From assembly GCA_964628285.1 (NCBI GenBank), contig CAZVNP010000015.1:1-57024 (forward strand): DNA of 57,024 nucleotides. Reading direction: 5' to 3'. Position numbers and translations under genes: made by a program. Shown piece after piece: positions 9,120 to 18,400 of the stretch. The stretch's first letter is position 1, and every line of letters begins with the position of its first letter. This DNA is from JAPLDP01 sp964628285 (GTDB taxonomy: Bacteria > Bacteroidota > Bacteroidia > Bacteroidales > JAGONC01). A model generated the notes under the pieces. It worked only from the letters and a program-made list of their open reading frames with translations, did not search any database and was not told the DNA's origin.

Positions 9120-10301
9120 ATGCATTCAGAGAAATTGAAATTCGGCTCTTTACTGATCCACGGGGGTCAGATGGAAGATCATTACGGCAGCGTCACCACG
9201 CCGATTTATCAGACGTCGACTTTTAAATTCAGGAGCGCCAATCATGGGGCGCAATGTTTTACGGGCGAATCTGACGGGTATATCTATACGCGTCTGAGCA
9301 ATCCCACTATCAGATCGCTGGAGGACGCCGTGGCCATTTTGGAAGAAGGTTATGGTGGCATTGCCACTGCCTCGGGCATGGCAGCCATCTCATCGGTGTA
9401 CCTGACGTACCTTAACAAGGGTGATCATCTTGTCAGTCACGAAGCCTTGTATGGCCCTTCACGTACCATCGTCGAGACCATTCTTTCGCGCTTCGGCGTG
9501 GAATACACTTACATCGATGCCACCTCCCTCGACAACGTCGTGAAAGCCATCAGGCCGAACACCAGGCTTGTCTACCTGGAGACCCCAGCCAATCCGACCA
9601 TGGGTATCAGTGACATCGCAGCCGTGGCCGGGGCAGCGCATGCCAGGGGCATACCCGTATGCGTTGACAATACCTTCTGCAGCCCTTATCTGCAGCAACC
9701 GCTGAAACTCGGTGCCGACATCGTGGTTCACTCCATGACCAAGTTCATTAACGGACATGCGGATGTGGTCGCCGGCATGATTGTCACCAAGGAGGAAAAA
9801 GATTACAAACGGGTACGCCCCATCACCGTGAACATGGGTTTCAACATGGATCCGCACCAGGCTTACCTGGTATTGAGAGGCCTGAAGACACTGGCATTGC
9901 GCATCGACAGAGCCCAGGAGAATGCGATAAAGATAGCGCAATACCTCGAGGCTCATCCCAAGGTGGAATGGGTGCGCTACCCCGGACTGAAATCACACCG
10001 GCAATACGATCTGGCAAAGAAACAGATGAAAGGACCCGGTACGATGATCAGCTTTGAGCTGAAAGGAGGCCTTGAAGCGGGAAAGATACTCATGGATCAC
10101 GTCCGGCTCATCATACTGGCCGTGTCGCTGGGAGGGATAGAGACACTCATACAACACCCTGCCTCCATGACCCATTCCAAGCTCCCGCGGGAAGTGCGTG
10201 AAGAGGCAGGGATTACGGACGGGCTGGTGCGACTGTCGGCGGGTATTGAAGATGCCGGTGATCTCATCGCCGACCTTGACCAGGCCCTGCAACTCATATG
10301 A
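9120..10301 (+). CDS. Cys/Met-metabolism PLP enzyme, probable methionine gamma-lyase or cystathionine gamma-lyase/synthase
   Basis: The 393 residues are the usual length for the family. The PLP features are Tyr56/Arg58 (YTRLSNPT), SGMAAI (85-90), Tyr111 (LYGPS, ring stacking), Asp183 (CVDNTFCSPY) and the Schiff-base Lys208 (SMTKFINGHAD). The N-G-H-A-D-V-V-A-G stretch is shared by methionine gamma-lyases and cystathionine gamma-lyases. The active-site cysteine that typical methionine gamma-lyases carry after LYG (Cys116 in Pseudomonas) is Pro113 here, so substrate preference is uncertain. A ribosome site (AAGGAAGG) precedes the ATG. The patatin gene begins 4 bases after the stop, suggesting co-transcription. 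A second, distant relative is at 44268. Confidence 0.88.
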   Translation: MHSEKLKFGSLLIHGGQMEDHYGSVTTPIYQTSTFKFRSANHGAQCFTGESDGYIYTRLSNPTIRSLEDAVAILEEGYGGIATASGMAAISSVYLTYLNKGDHLVSHEALYGPSRTIVETILSRFGVEYTYIDATSLDNVVKAIRPNTRLVYLETPANPTMGISDIAAVAGAAHARGIPVCVDNTFCSPYLQQPLKLGADIVVHSMTKFINGHADVVAGMIVTKEEKDYKRVRPITVNMGFNMDPHQAYLVLRGLKTLALRIDRAQENAIKIAQYLEAHPKVEWVRYPGLKSHRQYDLAKKQMKGPGTMISFELKGGLEAGKILMDHVRLIILAVSLGGIETLIQHPASMTHSKLPREVREEAGITDGLVRLSAGIEDAGDLIADLDQALQLI

Positions 10302-10305
10302 AATA

Positions 10306-12633
10306 ATGTCATACCATATGGACAGATCTCTTTCTGTCGTACGGGTGGTGATGATGATCCTTGTGATTGCCACAGTACCCATGCAACCTCAAGCCCAGAA
10401 AGTATGTCTGGTCCTCAGCGGCGGGGGAGCCAAAGGCGTGGCCCATATCGGCGTGATCAAGGCCCTGGAAGAAAACCATATCCCCATTGATTGTATTTCA
10501 GGCACCTCCATGGGAGCCCTCATCGGAGGGTTGTACGCCATCGGTTACTCGCCCGAGGAGATGAGGCAACTGTTCACATCCAGTGAATTTCAAACCTGGA
10601 TATCGGGTGTGTTGCCCAAAGACTATGTCTTTTATTTCAAACAGCCTGAGCCCGATCCGTCATGGCTCACTCTGAAGTTCAACCTTGATTCGTTGCGGTC
10701 ATCCAACCTCCTTCCTTCCAATATCATCTCACCCATTCTCCTCGATTTCGCTTTTCTGGAGATATTCTCACAGGCCAATGCGGTATCGCATGACAACTTC
10801 GACAGCCTGATGGTGCCACTGCGTTTCGTCGCCTCCGATATCAGTGATGACCGGGCGCTGGTGCTAAAGAACGGCGATCTGGGTGTAGCTCTGAGGGCTG
10901 CCACCACCTATCCGTTTTATTTCAGGCCCATACGCCTCAATGGCAAGATGCTGTTCGACGGCGGCATGTATAATAATTTTCCTGTGGATGTGGCCATGGA
11001 GGCCTTCAAGCCTGACGTCATCATCGGAAGCAAGACGGCTTCCAATTATGAGGCGCCGACAGCAGACGACATCCTGTCGCAGCTGGGATCGATGCTGATG
11101 GAGAAGACCAATTACAGCATCCCCGCGGGCAAGGGCGTGTTGATCGAGCCTGAACTGAAGCCGGTGAGTGTGGTTGACTTCAGCGATGCCGGGGCGTTCA
11201 TTGACAGCGGATACGTCGCCACCCTGCGGCAAATGGACTCCATCCGTCATTACGTTCACCGCGACGTGAGCCCCGAAGAGGTGACCCGCAAAAGAGAGGC
11301 TTTCAAGGACCGCGAGCCCCCGCTGACAATACAGCATATTTACATCGAGGGCTTGAACAGAAACCAGTCCTTTTACGTCGAACACCAACTGACACACAGG
11401 GAAACGACCATCCCGGTGAAAAAACTGAAGATAGAATATTTCAAGTTGCTGTCGGACGAGCAGGTGGAGGCTATTTTCCCGAGGACGGTATACAACCCTG
11501 CCACGGGTTATTTCGATCTGTACCTTGATTTCAAGCGGCCCAACAACCTGAATGTGGCCTTTGGAGGTAATGTGTCGTCAGCCTCCATTAACGAAGCATT
11601 CGTGGGCGTCAGGTACAAATACCTCAGCAAGGTGGCCCTGAGCATCAACGCCAACACCCATATCGGTCGTTTTTACAGTGCCGCCAAGGTGTCGGCCAGG
11701 GTCGATTTCCCTTTCCATTTCCCCATATTTGTCGAGCCGTCGCTGTCATTCAACCAATGGGATTATTTCAAGACCACGACCTATTTCTTTGAGGATAAGA
11801 CACCTTCCTATCTTATCCTGAATGAGGATCATTTCAGGTTTCACCTGGGAGTGCCTGCAGGGCGCAAGGCCAAGGTCGATATGGGTTTTGCCCTGGCCCA
11901 CATACGGAACGATTATTACCAGACGAACACCTTCAGCCGTACCGATACAGCCGATAAGACCTACTTCGATCCGCTGGTCACCGATCTTTTTTATGAGATC
12001 AACACCCTCAACAGGAAACAATACGCCACCAGCGGCCAGAATCTGCTCATTGCACTGAAATACATCAGCGGCCGCGAGAGGTCGGAGCCAGGATCCACAT
12101 CACCCGATGCCGACACGGTGAGGAAATACCATGAATGGTTTCAGTTCAGGTTGAAATACGACAGCTATTTCCCGATAGGCAAAAGAATCACTCTGGGCGT
12201 CTACTCGGAGGTTTTGATGTCGACGCTTCTCAACAATGAGAATCTTTTCAGTAATTATACCGCCAGTGTCCTGATGGCACCCCAGTTTCAGCCCATACCC
12301 GAAAGCCGGACGCTTTTCATTCCCGAATTCCGTGCCTTTGATTATGGTGCCGGGGGATTGAAGCTTATCTTCAACATCTTCAAGAATTTTAATTTTAACC
12401 TCGAGGGGTACGTCTTCCAGCCTTACCAACGTATTATAGAAAAGCCGGACAGGAAAGCCGAGTTTGGACCGTTGTTCTCGGCACACTATTATATGGCCTC
12501 TTCGGCGCTGGTATACCACAGCCCCATAGGACCGCTCAGCCTGAGCCTGAATTATTACGACCGCTCCGTTGACAAGCTGTCGCTCATCTTCAATTTCGGG
12601 TACATCATGTTCAACAGGCGGGCGATTGACTGA
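10306..12633 (+). CDS. Patatin-like phospholipase fused to POTRA/Omp85-type barrel
   Basis: From the ATG at 10306 (5 bases after the previous stop) the protein has about 775 residues and a signal peptide ending in PQAQ. The patatin domain shows the oxyanion loop GGGAKG (39-44), nucleophile Ser68 in GTSMG and the catalytic Asp in DGGMYNNFPVD. After about residue 340 comes a POTRA-like segment (IQHIYIEGLNRNQSF), then a long beta-rich region typical of the bacterial surface antigen barrel. This is the PlpD-like (type Vd) layout, in which the barrel anchors the lipase in the outer membrane. Lipid A1/A2 specificity cannot be read from sequence. The family is common in Bacteroidota. Confidence 0.92.
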   Translation: MSYHMDRSLSVVRVVMMILVIATVPMQPQAQKVCLVLSGGGAKGVAHIGVIKALEENHIPIDCISGTSMGALIGGLYAIGYSPEEMRQLFTSSEFQTWISGVLPKDYVFYFKQPEPDPSWLTLKFNLDSLRSSNLLPSNIISPILLDFAFLEIFSQANAVSHDNFDSLMVPLRFVASDISDDRALVLKNGDLGVALRAATTYPFYFRPIRLNGKMLFDGGMYNNFPVDVAMEAFKPDVIIGSKTASNYEAPTADDILSQLGSMLMEKTNYSIPAGKGVLIEPELKPVSVVDFSDAGAFIDSGYVATLRQMDSIRHYVHRDVSPEEVTRKREAFKDREPPLTIQHIYIEGLNRNQSFYVEHQLTHRETTIPVKKLKIEYFKLLSDEQVEAIFPRTVYNPATGYFDLYLDFKRPNNLNVAFGGNVSSASINEAFVGVRYKYLSKVALSINANTHIGRFYSAAKVSARVDFPFHFPIFVEPSLSFNQWDYFKTTTYFFEDKTPSYLILNEDHFRFHLGVPAGRKAKVDMGFALAHIRNDYYQTNTFSRTDTADKTYFDPLVTDLFYEINTLNRKQYATSGQNLLIALKYISGRERSEPGSTSPDADTVRKYHEWFQFRLKYDSYFPIGKRITLGVYSEVLMSTLLNNENLFSNYTASVLMAPQFQPIPESRTLFIPEFRAFDYGAGGLKLIFNIFKNFNFNLEGYVFQPYQRIIEKPDRKAEFGPLFSAHYYMASSALVYHSPIGPLSLSLNYYDRSVDKLSLIFNFGYIMFNRRAID

Positions 12634-12638
12634 TTTGA

Positions 12639-12815
12639 ATAGAACACGGATAACGCCGATTGAGCGCCAGCCTTGAAGTCAGGCTGGCAGGGAGTTACAC
12701 GGATTTTCTTACCTGGAGTTCAATATTTATGGTAAAATAGTCTTGATGATGTTTGAATGTGATCCGCGATCATCTGTCCCGATAGCTATCTGGATCCGTG
12801 TTATCCGCGTTCTAT
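12639..12815. repeat. Long nested inverted repeat after the patatin gene
   Basis: Bases 12639-12654 (ATAGAACACGGATAAC) are complementary to 12800-12815 with one mismatch, bracketing 145 bases. Inside are a second ACACGGAT copy near 12695 and the hairpin at 12666-12688. The position directly after a stop codon and the CACGGAT words suggest a dispersed intergenic element rather than a gene. No ORF of note lies inside. Confidence 0.6.
12666..12688. terminator. Hairpin downstream of the patatin gene
   Basis: GCCAGCCT (12666-12673) pairs with AGGCTGGC (12681-12688) around a 7-base loop, about 30 bases after the stop at 12633. No strong T-run follows, so this is a possible terminator or 3' stabiliser only. 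Confidence 0.4.
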
Positions 12816-12895
12816 GAAGGGATAAAACTCCAAAGGGGTGATAGGATTGTAGCGGTGACGATCATGATAAATTGTAAAGCGTACGATTGAGTTTA

Positions 12896-12928
12896 TTTGC
12901 TCATCGTGTCAAATTATTACTATTTTTG
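12896..12928 (+). promoter_or_regulatory. Bacteroidota promoter of the DUF349 gene
   Basis: TTTG (12896-12899), a 21-base spacer and TATTTTTG (12921-12928) match the TTTG-N19-21-TAnnTTTG consensus exactly. Transcription would begin near 12935, giving a leader of roughly 185 bases before the ATG at 13123. The leader is AT-rich, and I see no known riboswitch in it. The 489-base gap from 12634 to 13122 otherwise holds only the inverted repeat above. Confidence 0.55.
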
Positions 12929-13122
12929 TTGGCAGTTTTATAAGATTTCACTATTTTTACATTCATCTGCTGATTTGATCAAAATCGATCGCGTGGCATT
13001 AAGGGGCGATTGATATACTATCAGATTGTTTTTGAAATAATGTCTGACTGAAATTTATCATAATCCCGCATGAATGGTGACGAGGCGGGAGGAGAATACT
13101 AACTGTTTAAAAAAACAGAACA

Positions 13123-15387
13123 ATGGAAGACACGAACCTACCATCCGGTCCCGTCGGGGAGCAGGAAACCGATGAAAAGAGTGAGATGGAAAGTGGCGCT
13201 CAGGCTGTGCCTGAGGCAAGCGTCAACACCTTAACAACGGAACCATCAGATAACGATGACACTCATCCGGTAACTAACGAATCCACCGATTCCGTGCCGC
13301 CGGAATCCCACCACGAAGACATCTCATCCGTTACACAGGAACCCCCTGTCAAACCCAAGCGTAAATACACGAGGAAAAAAGCCGTTACGCCGCCCGCGAA
13401 AGAGCCATCGGCGGTAGCGGTCACGGAAATCCTTGCGGAAGCATCCGGTGACGGAAGCACAACGCCGGCAGCTGTCGCCACCGAAGAAACGGTGACCAGG
13501 GAGCATAAAGAGCTGCCGGAGGCCGGGGAAACAATCCTAAAGGAGCCAGAGGAACTGCCTGAGGCCAGGGAAACGGCACCCGTAATGGATATGATGGGCC
13601 CGGAAACAGAGGAGGGTGAGGACACGGAAGAGACGGAAGTGACTGAAGAGGAAGAGGCAAAAACCGTTGCGGAAAACATTGACACTTACACCAGGGAACA
13701 ATTGGTTGACAAGCTCGAGGAAACAGTGAAGGAAGCCGACATTAGCCGCATCAAGACGACCGTAGCCCTCATAAAAGTCGCTTTCCTGAAACTGACCAAG
13801 GACGATAAGGAAAAGCACCTGAAAGAATACCTCGCCGGTGGCGGCGATGAGGTCGATTACCAGCCTCCCTTTGATCCCCTGGAAGAACGGTTCAACAATG
13901 CCTTCGAACTGTACAAACAAAACAAGGCCATTTACAGTGAAGAACAGGAGAGACTGAAGATACAGAACCTCGAGGCGAAGAGAAAAATTCTTGAGGAATT
14001 CAAGGAACTCATCAACTCGGAAGAGACACTTAAGAAAACCTATGATGAGTTTAAAAACCTTCAGGAAAGATGGCGCGAGATAGGCCTGGTGCCTAAAAAT
14101 GAAGTGAACAACCTGTGGCAATCCTACCACTTCCTCGTCGAAAAATTCTTCGATAAAGTCAAGATCAACAAGGAACTGAAGGATCTGGACCTCAGGAAGA
14201 ACCTTGAAAACAAGATAAAGCTGTGTGAGAAAGCCGAGGAGCTGCTGCTGGAAACCTCTATCAACAGGTCGTTCAAGCAGCTTCAGAAACTGCACGAGGA
14301 GTGGAAGGAAGTAGGTCCCGTGCCACAGGATAAAAAAGACGAGATCTGGGAACGTTTCAGGAGCGTGACCGAGAAGATCAACGAGCGCCGCAGGGAATAT
14401 TATCATAAGCTGCAGGAAGAGCTCGATAATAATTACCAAACCAAGCTGGCCCTGTGTGAGAAAGCCGAATTGATCGTCGACCGTAACAATGAGTCGGTTG
14501 CCGACTGGCAGGACAACACCCGGCAGATGGATGAATTATTCACCCTTTGGCGATCCTTAGGACCGGCACCTAAAAAAGTCAATGACAAAATATGGGAGCG
14601 CTTTAAAAAGTCCATCGACACCTTCTTCAACGCCAAGAAAGAATATTTTAATAAAGTCAAGGAGCAGCAGGTTAACAATTATAACCTCAAGCTGAACCTT
14701 TGCGTACAGGCCGAAGCCCTCAAGGATAATACCGACTGGCGTAAGACCACCCTGGACCTGATCAACCTCCAGCGGGAATGGAAAAACATAGGGCCGGTGC
14801 CCAGGAAACACTCCAACAAGATATGGAAGCGTTTCAGGGCGGCATGTGACGAATTCTTTCAAAAGAAATCGGAGTATTTCTCGAACATCCAGAAACTGGA
14901 GGAAGATAATCTGCGACGTAAGGAGGAGCTGACAAAACATGTGAGGGAGGCGCCTTTCACCGGCAATAAGAATGAAGATCTGAAGATCATCAAGGAATTG
15001 CAGCGGCAGTGGATAGATATCGGTCATGTACCGATGAAAGAGAAGGAACGTGTGCAAAATGAATTCCGCACCGCCATCAACAAGCAGCTCGACAAGCTGA
15101 AGATCGATGCCGTAGAGATCAGCGCCATGAATTACAGGGCTCACTTTGAGAGTTTGCGTCATTCACCCGATGCCAACCGTATTCTTTTCAGGGAAAGAGG
15201 GATGCTCGTGAATAAAATCTCTCAGCTGAAAGAGGATATCTCCCTGTGGGAAAACAACATTGGTTTTCTTGCCAATTCGAAGAATGCCGTGTTGCTGAAG
15301 AATGAGTTCGAGAAGAAAATCAACAATGCCAAGCAGGAAGTGCTCATCCTCGAGACGAAGCTGAGGATTTTGAGTGAACAGAGATAA
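13123..15387 (+). CDS. DUF349 repeat protein
   Basis: The 754-residue protein has a long acidic, Glu/Thr/Pro-rich N-terminal region (about 1-185, including a short basic KPKRKYTRKKA patch) with no fold signature. From about residue 190 to the end come tandem helical DUF349 repeats, recognisable by W-x-x-[IL]-G-x-V/A-P followed by W-x-x-[FY]. Examples are RWREIGLVPKNEVNNLW, EWKEVGPVPQDKKDEIW and LWRSLGPAPKKVNDKIW. The C-terminus is coiled-coil. No signal peptide is present, so it is cytoplasmic. The molecular role of DUF349 is not established in Bacteroidota. The AsmA-like gene begins 37 bases downstream. Confidence 0.9.
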   Translation: MEDTNLPSGPVGEQETDEKSEMESGAQAVPEASVNTLTTEPSDNDDTHPVTNESTDSVPPESHHEDISSVTQEPPVKPKRKYTRKKAVTPPAKEPSAVAVTEILAEASGDGSTTPAAVATEETVTREHKELPEAGETILKEPEELPEARETAPVMDMMGPETEEGEDTEETEVTEEEEAKTVAENIDTYTREQLVDKLEETVKEADISRIKTTVALIKVAFLKLTKDDKEKHLKEYLAGGGDEVDYQPPFDPLEERFNNAFELYKQNKAIYSEEQERLKIQNLEAKRKILEEFKELINSEETLKKTYDEFKNLQERWREIGLVPKNEVNNLWQSYHFLVEKFFDKVKINKELKDLDLRKNLENKIKLCEKAEELLLETSINRSFKQLQKLHEEWKEVGPVPQDKKDEIWERFRSVTEKINERRREYYHKLQEELDNNYQTKLALCEKAELIVDRNNESVADWQDNTRQMDELFTLWRSLGPAPKKVNDKIWERFKKSIDTFFNAKKEYFNKVKEQQVNNYNLKLNLCVQAEALKDNTDWRKTTLDLINLQREWKNIGPVPRKHSNKIWKRFRAACDEFFQKKSEYFSNIQKLEEDNLRRKEELTKHVREAPFTGNKNEDLKIIKELQRQWIDIGHVPMKEKERVQNEFRTAINKQLDKLKIDAVEISAMNYRAHFESLRHSPDANRILFRERGMLVNKISQLKEDISLWENNIGFLANSKNAVLLKNEFEKKINNAKQEVLILETKLRILSEQR

Positions 15388-15424
15388 CGGAGTAGTCGAC
15401 GGCTGTTCTCTAAAAGACAAAACC

Positions 15425-18274
15425 ATGAAGAAAGTCGCCAAAATCACCGGTATCGTCATCCTCGTGATACTTATCCTTGCCATTCTCACACCGCTGATAT
15501 TCAAGAACAGGATTATCGCGGTAGTCAAGAAGGAGGCCAATCAATCGCTCAATGCCACCTTTGATTTTAAAAATGTCAAACTCTCGCTTTTCAGGGATTT
15601 TCCCAATCTCAGCGTCAGGATCAACGATCTGAGTATAGTGGGCCAGGGCCCGTTCAACGGCGATACGCTGGTGTACCTTCCCGGTCTCAATCTGACGCTG
15701 AACCTGTTGAGTGTCATCAGGGGCGATACCTATGACATCAGGAAGATACAGCTATTGAATCCACAGATACATCTGGTGGTAATGGAGGATGGTCAGGCCA
15801 GTTGGAACATAGCCAAAACGCAGGAGCCGGCGCCGCCGGGAGAAGCTGCCGCACCCCCGGCCTTTAAGATCGCGTTAAAGAAATTTGAGATAAGGCAGGG
15901 GAGAATAGGTTATGATGACCGGCAGATAAAAACCATGATCGACATCCGTGATCTGGACCATATCCTGTCAGGGCGTCTGACCTCTGACAGCACGACGTTG
16001 AGCACCATGACACACATCTCCGGCCTCACCGTTGATTATGACGGCATACGTTATCTTAACCGGGCTACGCTGGATATAAAGGCCGATATTGATGCCGACC
16101 TTGCCGCATCGGAATATGCGTTCAGGAACAGCACCCTCAGGCTGAATGATCTGGTCCTGGCCCTGGACGGTTCCGTAGCCATGCCGGCAGAGGATTATGA
16201 TATAGACCTTTCGTTTGCCACGACAAAAACGGATTTTAAGAGCCTTCTTTCCCTGATACCGGCCTTCTATTTCAAGGATTTTAAAGGCGTGGAAGCGACG
16301 GGTACCGTCACCGCCGGCGGACACATCAAAGGCATTTACAACGATACGCATTACCCTTCTTTCAGTTTGCAGCTGGCGGTAGAGGACGGTTCTTTCAAAT
16401 ACCCCTCTCTTCCTGCCGGTGTCACCGATATTGCCATCCGCGCCGACATCACCAATCCCGGCGGCGACCTCGACAACACCACCGTGGCCGTGGATCGTTT
16501 TCATCTCGATATTGCCCATAATCCTTTCGATATCCGGTTCATCCTAAAGACCCCTGTGTCCGACCCCTGGCTGGATGTCAGTTTACAGGGAACCTATGAT
16601 CTGGGCCGGACAAAAGAGTTCTACCCCATAGGCACGGGCAATGACCTCGAAGGGATGATCACGGTCGACGCCGGTTTTAAAGGCTCTCTGTCGGCTTTGG
16701 AAAACAATCAATATGATCAGTTCGAGGCCCATGGCTATCTCACCGCTGACCATGCCCTGGTGAGTTCCTCCATGCTGCCCGGACCCCTGGAGATCACCGG
16801 CATGCGCCTGGAGTTCACACCGGCGGCAGCAGCACTGAAATCGGCCGTATTTCGCGTGGGCCGAAATGATATCAGTGCCAACGGTACGATACGTAATTAT
16901 ATACCTTACCTGCTGAAAGGCGACACCATCCGCGGACAACTGACGGTTCAGTCACATTTTATGAACCTGAACGATTTCCTTGCGGAGGACACCACGGCCA
17001 CGCCGTCGCAGGTGCCCCCCGGCACCGATACCACGGCAGCCCTCACAGTCTTTGAAGTACCGGGCAATGTGGATATGGTGCTGTCATCCTCCTTCGACAG
17101 GCTGGTGTACCAGAAAATGGAGATGACTTACGTGAAAGGCACGCTGCGTGTCAACGGCCGTCAGGTGTTACTCGATAACCTGACGATGAATATACTCGGC
17201 GGCGGTCTGGCAGTGAGCGGAAGCTATGACACAAGGGACGTGAAAAAACCGGCTGTCAACTTCCACCTTAATGTCAGCAATATAGACATCCCCACGACTT
17301 ATGCCACGCTGGGCCTGTTCCAACGTTATGCCCCCATAGCCGAAAAGATGAAAGGGTCTTTTTCATCCGACGTCAGTTACAGCAGCCTCCTTGACCCGGC
17401 CATGATGCCCGATTACAGCACCATGACCGGCAACGGTCGTCTGACCACCTCGGTGATCACCGTCCAGGATCTCGTGACACTGAATAAGATCGCCGACATA
17501 CTGACACTTGACAAATTAAAAAAGCTGACCCTCGATAAGGTCGACATCAGTTTTGAATTTGTCAACGGAAAGGTGATTGTCAAACCGTTCACTTTCAAGG
17601 TGGACCGTATCAGGGTGCAGGTGGGAGGTTCCACATCGCACAAAGGCGGCCTTGATTACCTCATGCACATGGCTTTACACAAGAGCGTGTTCGGGCAGGA
17701 GATCAACCGTGTGGTCGGCAATCTGATGGGAAAGGTGAAGGAGCAGGTGCCTGCCCTTACTCCCGGCGACAGTGTGAAGGTGGATGTCGTGATCGGCGGC
17801 ACCGTGAAGGAGCCTACCGTCAAGGTCGGGTTGAAGGAATCGATGAGTGACGAAGTGGACAAACTAAAGAAAGCCGCCGAGGAGGAATTGAGAAAACAAA
17901 AAGAGGAACTGGAGAAGAATGCCAGGGAGGAAGCCAACCAGGCCCTCGTCGATGCCCAGGCTCAGGCCGACAGGATCATGGAGGAAGCAGGCAGGAAAGC
18001 CGAGGCCATCAAGACCACAGCACGGCAGACATCCGACAAGATGAAGAAAGATGCCGACATCAATGCGGAGAACCTCATCGCCGAGGGTAAGAAAAAAGGA
18101 CCCTTGGCAGAGCTGGCCGCCCGTAAATCGGCCGAGGAGATGAAAAAGACGACCTATAAAAAGGCCGATCAGCTTGTGCAGGAAGCTGACAAGCAGGCCA
18201 CCGCCCTCATGCGGGAAGCCAAAACAAAGGCGGACAAAATACTTTCCGACGCCCGCCAGAAAGTCAATAAATAA
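15425..18274 (+). CDS. AsmA-family protein with long charged C-terminal coil
   Basis: The start at 15425 gives MKKVAKITGIV followed by one membrane helix; an in-frame ATG at 15374 inside the previous gene would put 17 polar residues before it. The protein is about 949 residues. The N-terminal AsmA signature (SLNATFDFKNVKLSLFRDFP... LSV-R-I-N-D-L) and repeated beta strands through about residue 800 fit the AsmA/TamB-like beta-groove, thought to carry lipids between membranes. The last ~150 residues are a heptad-rich Ala/Glu/Lys coil (repeats such as QAQADRIMEEAGRKAEAIKT). That tail is unusual for E. coli AsmA but common in Bacteroidota homologues. It is probably inner-membrane anchored with the body in the periplasm. 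Confidence 0.88.
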   Translation: MKKVAKITGIVILVILILAILTPLIFKNRIIAVVKKEANQSLNATFDFKNVKLSLFRDFPNLSVRINDLSIVGQGPFNGDTLVYLPGLNLTLNLLSVIRGDTYDIRKIQLLNPQIHLVVMEDGQASWNIAKTQEPAPPGEAAAPPAFKIALKKFEIRQGRIGYDDRQIKTMIDIRDLDHILSGRLTSDSTTLSTMTHISGLTVDYDGIRYLNRATLDIKADIDADLAASEYAFRNSTLRLNDLVLALDGSVAMPAEDYDIDLSFATTKTDFKSLLSLIPAFYFKDFKGVEATGTVTAGGHIKGIYNDTHYPSFSLQLAVEDGSFKYPSLPAGVTDIAIRADITNPGGDLDNTTVAVDRFHLDIAHNPFDIRFILKTPVSDPWLDVSLQGTYDLGRTKEFYPIGTGNDLEGMITVDAGFKGSLSALENNQYDQFEAHGYLTADHALVSSSMLPGPLEITGMRLEFTPAAAALKSAVFRVGRNDISANGTIRNYIPYLLKGDTIRGQLTVQSHFMNLNDFLAEDTTATPSQVPPGTDTTAALTVFEVPGNVDMVLSSSFDRLVYQKMEMTYVKGTLRVNGRQVLLDNLTMNILGGGLAVSGSYDTRDVKKPAVNFHLNVSNIDIPTTYATLGLFQRYAPIAEKMKGSFSSDVSYSSLLDPAMMPDYSTMTGNGRLTTSVITVQDLVTLNKIADILTLDKLKKLTLDKVDISFEFVNGKVIVKPFTFKVDRIRVQVGGSTSHKGGLDYLMHMALHKSVFGQEINRVVGNLMGKVKEQVPALTPGDSVKVDVVIGGTVKEPTVKVGLKESMSDEVDKLKKAAEEELRKQKEELEKNAREEANQALVDAQAQADRIMEEAGRKAEAIKTTARQTSDKMKKDADINAENLIAEGKKKGPLAELAARKSAEEMKKTTYKKADQLVQEADKQATALMREAKTKADKILSDARQKVNK

Positions 18275-18400
18275 CTGTAACTCTTGTCCAGTCAGCCTTT
18301 TAGATGAATAACCCACTGTTAAAATTTGTTAAAACGTGGCGTTCAAGGCAATCATTTTTTTAAAAATCGTTTATTTTGCAGCGCTTTAAACTGAAAAGTT

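Noticed and set aside
13537..14439. Minus-strand open frame of 300 codons, Phe/Leu-rich
   Set aside because: It mirrors the Lys/Glu codons of the DUF349 gene; the hydrophobic look is a reverse-complement effect, not a membrane protein.
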